Positions 42,796 to 50,553 of a stretch of 64,000 nt of DNA are shown in pieces (the first letter of the stretch is position 1; each line of letters opens with the position of its first letter). The position numbers were made by a program, and so were the translations under genes. The DNA lies in NCBI GenBank assembly GCA_020635905.1, contig JACJYV010000008.1:372001-436000 (forward strand), in the 5' to 3' direction. The notes below the pieces were generated by a model. That model was not told where the DNA came from, searched no databases, and worked only from the letters and a program-made list of their open reading frames with translations. Source of the DNA: Bacteroidia bacterium. Lineage in GTDB: Bacteria > Bacteroidota > Bacteroidia > J057 > JADKCL01.

Positions 42796-44388
42796 ATGAA
42801 AAATCAATATAAACAAAGAAGCGCCTTCCTGATGGTCGTGGCCCTTCTGCTCATGCTGGGCTTTTCGCCCGCCCTGGTTCAGGCCCAGACTACAGTCTGT
42901 GCCGATGGAGCAGTGCAATTCAACCTGGCTACCTATAATGGTTCTGTGCAGTGGCAGCAATCCTTAGACGGCACTACCTGGACCAACATTTCCGGCCAGA
43001 CGGGTTCCACCCTGATTATCACCCCTTTGGCCGTGACCTGGTACCGTGCCGAAATCACCAACGGCACCTGTAATCCCATCTGGTCTGATACCAGCCAGGT
43101 GTTTCCCGCGGTTACTCCCGTGATTTCCGTGGTTGGCAATGCAGACAGCCATTGTCCCGACGACACCCTGTGGCTGAGCACAGGAAACTACGTTTCCTAT
43201 CTCTGGTCCAACGGTGATACCAACCAAACCACCACCACCACCCTGGCTGGCAGCTACACGGTTACTGCAACTGATACCAACGGCTGCGCCCTGACCTCGG
43301 CCCCGCTACCCGTAACCAATGCTTCAGTACCCGTGGTGGATGCAGGTGCAGACACCTCGAAGGCCTGCGGCGACACCATTACCCTGGGTGGCAATCCCAG
43401 CGCTTCTGGCGGACTTCCCCCCTATTCTTACTCCTGGTCGCCTTCGAACCAGCTTTCCAGCACCTCGGCGTCCAATCCCCAGGCCTGGAATTACTCCAAC
43501 AAAGATTATGTCCTGACTGTAACTGACACCAACGGGTGTTCTGCCTCAGACACGGTCAGTGTTACCATTAGCGGCGGTATAGCCGGCCCTGACTCGGTCA
43601 TTTTCAGCTTCACCAATTCCATTGTCGAGTGGGTGGTTCCTCCCTGTGTAAATGACATTCGCATTCAGGCTTGGGGAGCCCAGGGCGGCCATGAAAACTG
43701 GTCTGGCATCACCTATTTTGGTGGTCTGGGAGCCTACATGAGCGGAGATTTTACGGTTAATCCAGGCGACACCCTGAAAGTACTGGTGGGTGAACAAGGT
43801 GAAATCCTTTCCGTTGGTGGAGGCGGGGGAGGATCTTTCGTGACCAAAAAAGACAATACTCCCCTCTGCATCGCAGGGGGCGGAGGCGGCGCCTCTTCTG
43901 ACCAAAACGGGGTCAACGCCGTGACCACCACTTCTGGTACGGTTGACGGGCTCGGCGCTGGCACTCCTGGTTCCAATGGCAACGGCGGCGGCGTCTGTGG
44001 CGTGAACCAAAATGATGGTGGCGGCGGTGGCGGCCTCCTGACCGATGGGGCCACGGCCAACACGGGCGGCACCACCAACGGTGGTTTTGGCGGACAGGCT
44101 TTCGTCAATGGAGGCGCTGGCGGTCTGGGCGGACGTCTGGACAATGCCTGTACTGCAGATCCCCGCGGCGGACTTGGCGGCGGCGGCGGTGCTTCCTGCT
44201 ATACCGTAGGCGGCGGCGGCGGTGGTGGCTACTCTGGTGGAGCAGGCGGACAGCACTATAATAACTGTGTGAATGGTTCTGTTCCCCGCGCAGGCGGCGG
44301 GGGGGGCGGCTCCTATAATTCAGGCAGCAACCAATCCAACGCAGCCGGGGTCCAAAGCGGCAATGGAATGGTGCAGATTAACTGGTAA
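42796..44388 (+). CDS. Secreted PKD-like plus glycine-rich (ALK-like) domain protein
   Basis: About 530 residues from ATG 42796; the open frame from 42736 only adds a non-signal extension. Signal peptide to about residue 35 (VALLLMLGFSPALVQAQ). Then an Ig/PKD-like segment, a second one (YVSYLWSNGDTNQTTTTTLA), a third (GNPSASGGLPPYSYSWSPSN), and from about residue 275 a glycine-rich domain. That domain starts WVVPPCVNDIRIQAWGAQGG and contains many GGGGGG runs with paired Cys, like ALK/LTK glycine-rich domains. It ends GNGMVQINW without a T9SS CTD. Confidence 0.75.
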   Translation: MKNQYKQRSAFLMVVALLLMLGFSPALVQAQTTVCADGAVQFNLATYNGSVQWQQSLDGTTWTNISGQTGSTLIITPLAVTWYRAEITNGTCNPIWSDTSQVFPAVTPVISVVGNADSHCPDDTLWLSTGNYVSYLWSNGDTNQTTTTTLAGSYTVTATDTNGCALTSAPLPVTNASVPVVDAGADTSKACGDTITLGGNPSASGGLPPYSYSWSPSNQLSSTSASNPQAWNYSNKDYVLTVTDTNGCSASDTVSVTISGGIAGPDSVIFSFTNSIVEWVVPPCVNDIRIQAWGAQGGHENWSGITYFGGLGAYMSGDFTVNPGDTLKVLVGEQGEILSVGGGGGGSFVTKKDNTPLCIAGGGGGASSDQNGVNAVTTTSGTVDGLGAGTPGSNGNGGGVCGVNQNDGGGGGGLLTDGATANTGGTTNGGFGGQAFVNGGAGGLGGRLDNACTADPRGGLGGGGGASCYTVGGGGGGGYSGGAGGQHYNNCVNGSVPRAGGGGGGSYNSGSNQSNAAGVQSGNGMVQINW

Positions 44389-44395
44389 TCAGGAG

Positions 44396-44505
44396 ATTAT
44401 AGATGGTTAGATTTTAGATGTCAGATGTTAGATGTCAGACGGTTAGATATCAGATATTTGATTTCAGACAATCAGATTTCAGATGGTTTGATGTTTAGAA
44501 ATCCC
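44396..44505. repeat. Degenerate TTAGATGT(CAGATG) word tract
   Basis: Imperfect repeats of GGTTAGATTTTAGATGTCAG type occur six to eight times with 7-10 bp spacing, downstream of the glycine-rich protein gene. Copies are not exact and there are no regular spacers. Confidence 0.7.
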
Positions 44506-44525
44506 GCTTAATCTTCCCAGATTTC

Positions 44526-44572
44526 ACAAAACAGAAAGCCCTTTCCGCAATGGAAAGGGCTTTCTGTTTGTG
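44526..44572. terminator. Long perfect hairpin, probable terminator
   Basis: Arms of about 20 bp pair CACAAAACAGAAAGCCCTTT with its inverse across a short GCAAT loop, with A-rich 5' and T-rich 3' edges. It can act in either direction and lies 138 bp after the glycine-rich protein gene. Confidence 0.65.
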
Positions 44573-44587
44573 TTATACCTCTCCAAA

Positions 44588-44707
44588 GGGCCGGGTTAAA
44601 ACCCAGCCCTATGGAATCAGCCCATGGGCTTGCGCAGTCTTTCCAGAGATTCTCTTTTTGATCAGGATAGGTGGTAAAAAACAGTTTGGGGGCTTAAGCC
44701 CCCAAAC
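44588..44707. repeat. REP-like block of three palindromes
   Basis: Palindromes at 44588-44610 (GGGC[C/T]GGGTT type, one mismatch), 44619-44630 (AGCCCATGGGCT, perfect) and 44684-44707 (GTTTGGGGGCTT and its perfect inverse, 24 bp). They resemble REP-like intergenic units. No transposase of the RAYT type is in the window. Confidence 0.7.
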
Positions 44708-44730
44708 AATTTATCTTCCAGTCGTTCAAT

Positions 44731-44778
44731 CCCCAATCTCTAACATCTAAAATCTCACGACTCACATCTAACGACTAA
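44731..44778. repeat. Word tract inverse to 44396-44505
   Basis: Contains AATCTCTAACATCTAAAATC and TCACATCTAACGACTAATG, the reverse-complement type of the TTAGATGT words upstream, so the two tracts bracket the hairpin and palindromes. It runs into the 3' end of the zinc-ribbon lipoprotein gene. Confidence 0.6.
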
Positions 44779-45464
44779 TGTTGCGCTCCGCAGCCGCCGC
44801 ATTCGTGGGCGGTGGAGGGATTATTTTTGCCGCAATAGCTGCATTTCCAGGTGGTGGGCTGATCATTTTGGGAATTGCCCGTGGTGGTGCTGCCGCCTTT
44901 GGCATTGGTATTTTTATTTCCCTGCTTGGTTTTGGCTTTGGCAGAATCAATGACCCGTTTGCAATCGCTCATGGAGCGATCCAGGTCGGTAGAGGCACGG
45001 TTCAGGATGGCCATGGCACCAGCCTCGTCAGAGGCGCCATTGCGCAATTGCTGGGTGACATTATTGATATTTATGTTTGCGCCATCTGAAGCAGAAGCGG
45101 CGCTTTGGCGGTCAATATTATCCTTGGCCACCCGATTCATTTCACTGATTTTCTTTTGCAGCTCCTGAATATCATTGTCCACACTTCTCAGTTTTCCCAC
45201 CACACCGCCGCTCAGCACGTCATTGGCTTCGGCCATTTTGGCGATTTTTTCTTCTTCAACAGAAATTTCAGCAGCATCTGCCCACAGGCCTTCAGCTACG
45301 GAAAGCTTGTCGTTCAGCAGGTCGCTCCAGGCGGGATAAAGCCCCGACAATTCCTGCAGAGATTTTTTGTTGCGTTCAAATTTACTGGTTTCGCCCTCAA
45401 CGCTTTTTTTGCAAGCGGAAAGCACCATCAAAAGGGAAAACAGAATTAGTGCGAATCTTTTCAT
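44775..45464 (-). CDS. Lipoprotein with coiled-coil and C-terminal zinc ribbon
   Basis: A 229-residue protein. The lipobox MVLSAC (Cys18) is followed by KKS. Residues 60-125 are mostly helical (EEEKIAKMAEANDVL, DNDIQELQKKISEMNR), probably a coiled coil. A Lys/Thr/Asn/Gly-rich linker leads to a C-terminal zinc ribbon WKCSYCGKNNPSTAHECGGCGAQH with two Cys-x2-Cys pairs. RanBP2/zinc-ribbon motifs are normally cytosolic, so a zinc ribbon on an exported lipoprotein is unusual. No function known. Confidence 0.75.
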   Translation of the reverse strand: MKRFALILFSLLMVLSACKKSVEGETSKFERNKKSLQELSGLYPAWSDLLNDKLSVAEGLWADAAEISVEEEKIAKMAEANDVLSGGVVGKLRSVDNDIQELQKKISEMNRVAKDNIDRQSAASASDGANININNVTQQLRNGASDEAGAMAILNRASTDLDRSMSDCKRVIDSAKAKTKQGNKNTNAKGGSTTTGNSQNDQPTTWKCSYCGKNNPSTAHECGGCGAQH

Positions 45465-45515
45465 GGGTTAAATTTAGCTAATTTTATTAAAAAGGCCATT
45501 GACCACATTACCTCG

Positions 45516-46778
45516 TTACAACCTCCCCAAAATCCCCTCATACACTTTCAACATGGTTTCTGAGCCCCAACCATACTTGTTTTGGTTATAAAGCCAATCC
45601 AGCGCCTCCTGATCTGTTTCCAAAGTGCCTTCATAGCCATAATCAGACTGGTGTTCCTGATAACTGTGGTGATATTTGCCCGCAGCATACCAAAAACGGG
45701 TGGCGCCTTCCTTGTGGCTGGAATTCCAGGATTTTCCTTCCTGAAGACGTTGGATGATCATTTTTTTCAGGTCGGAAATTTTATGTTGATCCTCACTTTG
45801 CTCGAATTGCTTTGCGCCCTCCTCTCCTTTCAGCAAAACCACAATGTCCTTTAATCCCCGCGACATCGCCAATTCAAAGGCATTCTGACCATCTCCCCCT
45901 TTGATTTCAGGATCTGCCCCCAGTTCGAGGAGCAACCTCACCAGGCTCAGGTTATCGTATTTTACTGCATGCAAAAGCGCCGTTTCACCCGAATTCAGAC
46001 GATAAGGATTGGGATTGGCGCCCTGGGCGGCCAGGAAACGAAGCAGGGATTCATCGCTTTTCAGGGACATATTATAAAAAGGAGTCTCCCCGTTATGATT
46101 GGGCAGATCAATATTCACCCCCTGACTGTGCAGCCATTTGACCTTTTCAAGCAAGTCTTTTCCCCAACGGCACAGGAAAACTGCATTCTCTCCTTGGGAA
46201 TTCACTTCATGCAAGTCTGCTCCATAGGCGGCCATTTCCTTCAGCCAGGCCAGATCAGCATCCCCCACCTGACTTAAAAACACACTTTCCTTCCAGCCGG
46301 GAATGATCTGACGGATGTCGGCCCCGGCTTCCAAAAAGCGCTTCACCCAGACACGGTGTCCCTTTTGGGCTGCAGTCAGGTAGGCAGATTCACCCTTTTC
46401 ATTGGTTTGCAATGGATCGGCCCCGGCAGCCAGTAAGGCTTCCACCCGTTCTGCGGCAGGTTCAGGTAAATACAGGATTTCCATCAGTTGTTCACTCAGT
46501 TCTGACACAGAAAGGCCGCTGAGATTGGGTTGATTCAATTCCTGGTCAATGTAATTCAATAACAGCTGGCGGGCCTGTTGAAAATCAGCGGGGCCATTGG
46601 TGATCTCGGGGTAACGCGTATCACAAATGAGGGGAAACACCTTTTTCAGGTCAGGAATGCGGGTTTTGATCTGAAAAAAATCCAATACCCGGTTGCAGGC
46701 ATGGTAGCGGGTCAGGTAATTGGGAGATTCGACAGAATTGAGATCTTCCTGCAGTTTCGGGTCGTCGGGGAGGTGCAT
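45516..46778 (-). CDS. Ankyrin-repeat protein
   Basis: A 420-residue protein with no signal peptide. The central part (about residues 110-310) carries ankyrin repeats: ADPLQTNEKGESAYLTAAQKGHRVWVKRFLEAGADI, VNIDLPNHNGETPFYNMSLKSDESLLRFLAAQGANP and GETALLHAVKYDNLSLVRLLLELGADPEIKGGDGQNAFELAMSRG. The N-terminus has a DUF-like helical segment; the C-terminus (YHHSYQEHQSDYGYEGTLE) is unassigned. Ankyrin repeats mediate protein binding. Its partner is unknown. Confidence 0.85.
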   Translation of the reverse strand: MHLPDDPKLQEDLNSVESPNYLTRYHACNRVLDFFQIKTRIPDLKKVFPLICDTRYPEITNGPADFQQARQLLLNYIDQELNQPNLSGLSVSELSEQLMEILYLPEPAAERVEALLAAGADPLQTNEKGESAYLTAAQKGHRVWVKRFLEAGADIRQIIPGWKESVFLSQVGDADLAWLKEMAAYGADLHEVNSQGENAVFLCRWGKDLLEKVKWLHSQGVNIDLPNHNGETPFYNMSLKSDESLLRFLAAQGANPNPYRLNSGETALLHAVKYDNLSLVRLLLELGADPEIKGGDGQNAFELAMSRGLKDIVVLLKGEEGAKQFEQSEDQHKISDLKKMIIQRLQEGKSWNSSHKEGATRFWYAAGKYHHSYQEHQSDYGYEGTLETDQEALDWLYNQNKYGWGSETMLKVYEGILGRL

Positions 46779-46829
46779 GGCCTAAAGATAAGGGAGGCCG
46801 TACTTTTCTCAAACAGTTTTATAGGGATT

Positions 46830-47258
46830 TCAGGCCAGGGCTTCGGCCAAAACGGGGGCAGATTCCACCTCAATTTCCATCATTTCCACCCAGTTTTCGA
46901 GCAACATTTTTTCGGCAGGCCCCCAATCCAGTTCCCAAAGGCGGCTAATTGGCCACCAAACCACCTGCTCGTGCTCGAAAGGGAATAATTTTCCGGCAAT
47001 TTTATGGCCCAGGAAGGGCAACATACGGTAATTTTTACCTTTAAATTCGCGGTCCACGGGAGGCAGGGACTGAGAAACCTGTATTTCAATGCCTGTTTCT
47101 TCCATTGTCTCGCGGATAAGACAATCCACTGCCTGCTCACCCGATTCGCATTTACCACCCGGCAACTCCCACTTGAAGGGAAGCGACATCGTGGCGGGTC
47201 GCTGAGCCGCCAAAATGCAGTTGTCCTGGATTATTATGCCTCGGGTTACGTAAATCAC
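46830..47258 (-). CDS. Nudix hydrolase, MutT/8-oxo-dGTP diphosphatase-like
   Basis: A 142-residue protein with an intact Nudix box GGKCESGEQAVDCLIRETMEETGI (consensus GX5EX7REUXEEXGU). The N-terminus, VTRGIIIQDNCILAAQRPATMSLPFKWELPGGK, has the layout of MutT and CTP/(d)NTP-sanitising members. WWPISRLWELDWGPAEK follows. Role would be clearing oxidised nucleotides in the cytosol. Exact substrate not readable. Confidence 0.9.
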   Translation of the reverse strand: MIYVTRGIIIQDNCILAAQRPATMSLPFKWELPGGKCESGEQAVDCLIRETMEETGIEIQVSQSLPPVDREFKGKNYRMLPFLGHKIAGKLFPFEHEQVVWWPISRLWELDWGPAEKMLLENWVEMMEIEVESAPVLAEALA

Positions 47259-47353
47259 GGCGCGAAAATACCATAATTTTAATCAGGGACAAGTTAATCG
47301 CGCGAATTTGATGCAGTATTTACCCACATTTAACCTGTGCATGCTTTTCAGAC

Positions 47354-48172
47354 TCATTCTGATTCATACACTTTGCGGCGCAAAAATTCGCTCAATTCAT
47401 CTGGAACTGCCAGTTGGGTCCACTCTTCAGGTTGAATCAGATTTCCCACCCTGACCGGGATAGTGCGCCCTTTTTTATTGAAAAATTCGGCAAAATTCCT
47501 TCCGCGGCGCAGGGTATCGCTCAGGTATGCCAGGACATAAAAGAGGGAGCTGTTGCGTCCGTCGATGTGAAAGGGAATGATGGGAGCCCTGACCCGCGAC
47601 ATCATGCGAAGGGCAGTAGGATTCCAGGGAGGATCCGTGATGCGGCCGTATTGGGGAATGTAGCGCGACACACTTCCCCCGGGAAACAAACCAATTGGGT
47701 TTCCGTCTTTGAGGATGGTTTGAAAAATTTCCTTCATGGAGGCATGATTTCCGCCCATATCCTTCTTGTCGTCCCAGGAGTTGACGGGCACGATATGGGG
47801 GCGCAATTCCTGCAATTTTTCCAGCATGAAGATGGTGATGACTTTAAATTCAGGCCTGGCTTCCTTGATCAGTTTCATCATGATCAATCCGTCCCAGATG
47901 CCGAGGGGATGATTGGCGATAAACCAGACGGGACCCGAGGCGGGAATCTGGCTGAGGGGAGCGCCCTGAAAATCAATTTTGACCTGCAACTCCTCAAAAA
48001 GCGCGTCAATAAACTCGTGAGAAGGCAATCCTGCATGGCGGTGGTAGAACTGGTTGGCCCGGTCCATGCCAAGTAATTTGTAAAGCCAGGGCGAAATAAA
48101 CTCCAGCCCCACGCGGTCGAGCCGCAGGGCTTTGGTAACATTGTCCCGGCTGACGAGATCCGTTTTTTCCAT
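47354..48172 (-). CDS. Lysophospholipid acyltransferase family protein
   Basis: A 272-residue PlsC-like acyltransferase. Motif I is FIANHPLGIWDGL (His...Asp active site), followed by GNPIGLFPGGSVSRY and APIIPFHIDGRNS, as in the OlsA/LPLAT hemolysin-like group that acylates glycerophosphate or ornithine lipids. No membrane-spanning helix is obvious, which matches peripheral members. The substrate is inferred only at class level. Confidence 0.8.
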   Translation of the reverse strand: MEKTDLVSRDNVTKALRLDRVGLEFISPWLYKLLGMDRANQFYHRHAGLPSHEFIDALFEELQVKIDFQGAPLSQIPASGPVWFIANHPLGIWDGLIMMKLIKEARPEFKVITIFMLEKLQELRPHIVPVNSWDDKKDMGGNHASMKEIFQTILKDGNPIGLFPGGSVSRYIPQYGRITDPPWNPTALRMMSRVRAPIIPFHIDGRNSSLFYVLAYLSDTLRRGRNFAEFFNKKGRTIPVRVGNLIQPEEWTQLAVPDELSEFLRRKVYESE

Positions 48173-48250
48173 ACCTGGAAATTCAGTTCAGGATTTTCGG
48201 GAAAATCCACATTAAATGTCAGACTTCAAAATGAGGCCATCCCGCAAATG

Positions 48251-48286
48251 AAAAAAGGCGCCCCAAGCTTATTGGAACGCCTTTTC
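48251..48286 (-). terminator. Intrinsic terminator of the DUF1573 gene
   Basis: AAAAGGCG and CGCCTTTT arms enclose an inner CCAA/TTGG stem. The minus-strand T-run is at 48251-48256. It lies 18 bp after the DUF1573 stop in the direction of that gene. Confidence 0.8.
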
Positions 48287-48303
48287 TATGCAGTAAAAAT
48301 TTT

Positions 48304-48861
48304 TTACTGGTGATTGTGACCTGAGTGGTCCACGTCAGCAGCATTGTGCGCAGGATCGGTCACTTTTTGTTCAATATTTGGGTCGGGTGCAGGAGCGCCG
48401 TCGCCGGGAGCGGGTGCAGGTTTGGCGTTGATATTACCAATGATGTAAATGCGCTGAGTGGGGGCATTCACGGCATTTGAGGTAATGGTCACGTTTTTAT
48501 TGATGCCACCAATGCGGTTGGAATCATATTTTACTTTGATCACATCAGATTTACCGGGGGCGATGGGCTCCTGGGGCCACTTGGGCACGGTGCAACCACA
48601 GCTTCCTTTTGCGTAGGTGATGGTGAGGTCGGCGGTCCCTGTATTGGTGAATTTAAATTCATAAACAGCAGGATCACCCTGGGTCAGGGTTCCAAAATCG
48701 TGGGTTGTTTTCTCAAACTCGATCATGGGACCCTCAGTGGGTACTTCTTCGCCAGCGGCAGGTGTAACTCCTTCAGCAGGCTGCTGAGCCATCAGGGGTT
48801 GTGCTCCAATCAAAAGCAAAAATGCGAAGAGCAGCGTGGAAAGTTGGTACAAATTCTTCAT
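48304..48861 (-). CDS. Exported DUF1573 domain protein
   Basis: A 185-residue protein with a signal peptide (LSTLLFAFLLLIGAQPLMAQQ). The DUF1573 Ig-like domain spans about residues 48-135: EFEKTTHDFGTLTQGDPAVYEFKFTNTGTADLTI, YAKGSCGCTVPKWPQEPIAPGKSDVIKVKYDSNRIGGINKNVTI. The CGC site in GSCGCTVP is a hallmark of the family. A Pro/Ala/Gly-rich tail ends in His residues (DHSGHNHQ), which might bind metal. Role unknown; common in Bacteroidota. Confidence 0.9.
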   Translation of the reverse strand: MKNLYQLSTLLFAFLLLIGAQPLMAQQPAEGVTPAAGEEVPTEGPMIEFEKTTHDFGTLTQGDPAVYEFKFTNTGTADLTITYAKGSCGCTVPKWPQEPIAPGKSDVIKVKYDSNRIGGINKNVTITSNAVNAPTQRIYIIGNINAKPAPAPGDGAPAPDPNIEQKVTDPAHNAADVDHSGHNHQ

Positions 48862-49055
48862 TTTTCTCGTGTACTTTTTATTAATTCAAGCAAATTAGTT
48901 ATTTCTCCTGACAATTGCGACAGGTGATTTATTTTTCACTTTTCATAGCAAAGACCTTGCCAGTTTTCGCCCAAAAATTCCAAAACTGTCGCCACAACGT
49001 CATGCTGAAGGGGGATGCGATCCTGGCAAATGAAAAATCCCCGTTTGGTAAAAGG

Positions 49056-50501
49056 TCAGATCGTTTTCAGATACTCGATCAGGGCCGTGCGTTGGGCATC
49101 GCTCAACACGTCCCCAAAAGTGTGCCCCTGGTTGCCGTAGCCGGGTTTGGTTGCATCGTAGGTTTGGTTGTCCTGCTTGCTGCCATACTGGGCATAATTC
49201 CACCCCACTTTCTGGTAGTCAAGGTCGCCTGTGTCGAAGCTGCGACGCCAAAAGGTGGGTCGCTGAGAGCTTTTGAGCAAATCTTCCAGGGTGGGAACTG
49301 AGCCATTATGCAAATAAGGGGCTGTAGCCCAGATACCGTCAAGTGGAGGGGCCACATATCCGCCTTCAGATTCCATGCGGGCTCCATGAACGCCCTGTCC
49401 AAACCAGGAGGAATTATACCAATTCACAAAATCGACCTGTTCCTGGTACACTTCTGACAACACAGGGTCAGTTTCCACTTTGTCCAGTTCGACCAGCAGA
49501 TTGGGGTACAACTCATTCTGCTTATTATAGGTCCCGTGACATTTTGAGCAATAAATGGTAAACACTTCCTCTCCTTTGGAAGCCAGATCTGCATCCACGG
49601 TCTGGGGATAGGGCGGGGCCTCCAGGCTGAGCAGGTAGGCATACACGTCCGCGAAGCGGGTGTCTGTGACGCGGGCTTCTGTGGTATCAGAAAGGGTGAG
49701 GATGCCCGAGGCCATCATGATGCGGCTGAAGTCGCCCCGCCCCACGCCCGCATAAAACATGGCGTGTTTCTTTTTGAGCAGCCACCAGGCAGGTACGTCA
49801 GTTGGAATTACCTGGGCTGGCACTGGTGTGTGCTGATTGTCCTGCCAGGTGAGGTCGTCTTTGTCGCGGTAGGAAGCCAGCAACATGGCGATTTTATCCG
49901 CAGGATTGGCTCCTACAACGTCTGTAATCAGGTGTGGGCCGGTGGCCAGCACGGACTTGCGAAATGGCTCATAGGCATCCCACTCGGCCGAATTGGGACC
50001 ATAAAAGAGGTTTATGGCCAGATCCACTCCAGGCACCACCGAGCTTTGGTCAGCGGTAAAATCAAAGGTGGTATTGCCCAGGCCCATGACAAGTTGTCCG
50101 TTGAGGGTCTGGGCGTGACACTGCATGCAGTTGGGCACCACGACCCGCACTCCGTTGGGGGCATTGACTGCAGTATAATTGATGGGAATGGTGGCATTAT
50201 CACCCGTACGATTCAGCAGATTGGAATTGTCGTCTCCAAAAACGGTTTTGTACAGGGAATAGGGAATACCACTGGCCACATAATCGCCTGTGGTGAGGTA
50301 TTCATAGCCGGCATCGGCATCGCCGCTTCGCTGGGTGGAGGGCTGAATCACCCGGGTTCCCGCAGGCGGACCCGAATTCTGGGTGGTATCCTGGGGAGGA
50401 TTATTATCATCGTCCTGAATGGGATCCTTCTTGCAGGATTCAAACAGGATTAAGCCCCCAAAAAGAGCAAATATGGTGGCAATGAGTGTGATTCGTTTCA
50501 T
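49056..50501 (-). CDS. Di-haem c-type cytochrome lipoprotein, RoxA-like
   Basis: A 481-residue lipoprotein (lipobox ILFESC, Cys23, then KKD) from ATG 50501; the longer frame to 50672 overlaps the neighbour and lacks a signal. Two haem sites occur: PNCMQCHAQ (about residue 126) and IYCSKCHGTYN (about residue 312). A conserved stretch GIWATAPYLHNGSVPTLEDLL is like that in rubber oxygenase RoxA and related MauG-type di-haem enzymes. These enzymes cleave polyisoprene or act as peroxidases in the periplasm; which of the two applies here is unknown. It follows the T9SS gene by 52 bp. Confidence 0.75.
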   Translation of the reverse strand: MKRITLIATIFALFGGLILFESCKKDPIQDDDNNPPQDTTQNSGPPAGTRVIQPSTQRSGDADAGYEYLTTGDYVASGIPYSLYKTVFGDDNSNLLNRTGDNATIPINYTAVNAPNGVRVVVPNCMQCHAQTLNGQLVMGLGNTTFDFTADQSSVVPGVDLAINLFYGPNSAEWDAYEPFRKSVLATGPHLITDVVGANPADKIAMLLASYRDKDDLTWQDNQHTPVPAQVIPTDVPAWWLLKKKHAMFYAGVGRGDFSRIMMASGILTLSDTTEARVTDTRFADVYAYLLSLEAPPYPQTVDADLASKGEEVFTIYCSKCHGTYNKQNELYPNLLVELDKVETDPVLSEVYQEQVDFVNWYNSSWFGQGVHGARMESEGGYVAPPLDGIWATAPYLHNGSVPTLEDLLKSSQRPTFWRRSFDTGDLDYQKVGWNYAQYGSKQDNQTYDATKPGYGNQGHTFGDVLSDAQRTALIEYLKTI

Positions 50502-50553
50502 GTTGACTCCTATTCTGATTAAACCAGGCAGATTTTCCCCAGGCTTCAGATGC

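Larger units (their letters stand above)
44389..44774. other. 386-bp non-coding region with word tracts, hairpin and palindromes
   Basis: No gene-like frame. From left to right it holds a TTAGATGT word tract (44396-44505), a long hairpin (44526-44572), three palindromes (44588-44707) and an inverse word tract (44731-44778). Each is listed separately. Confidence 0.8.

Noticed and set aside
43546..44256. 236-residue Ala-rich minus-strand frame
   Set aside because: It is the antisense of the glycine-rich domain, where GGC/GGT codons give Ala/Thr-rich shadows.
44396..44505. Possible CRISPR array
   Set aside because: Words are 7-10 bp and imperfect, with no constant repeat or spacers, and no cas gene is in the window.
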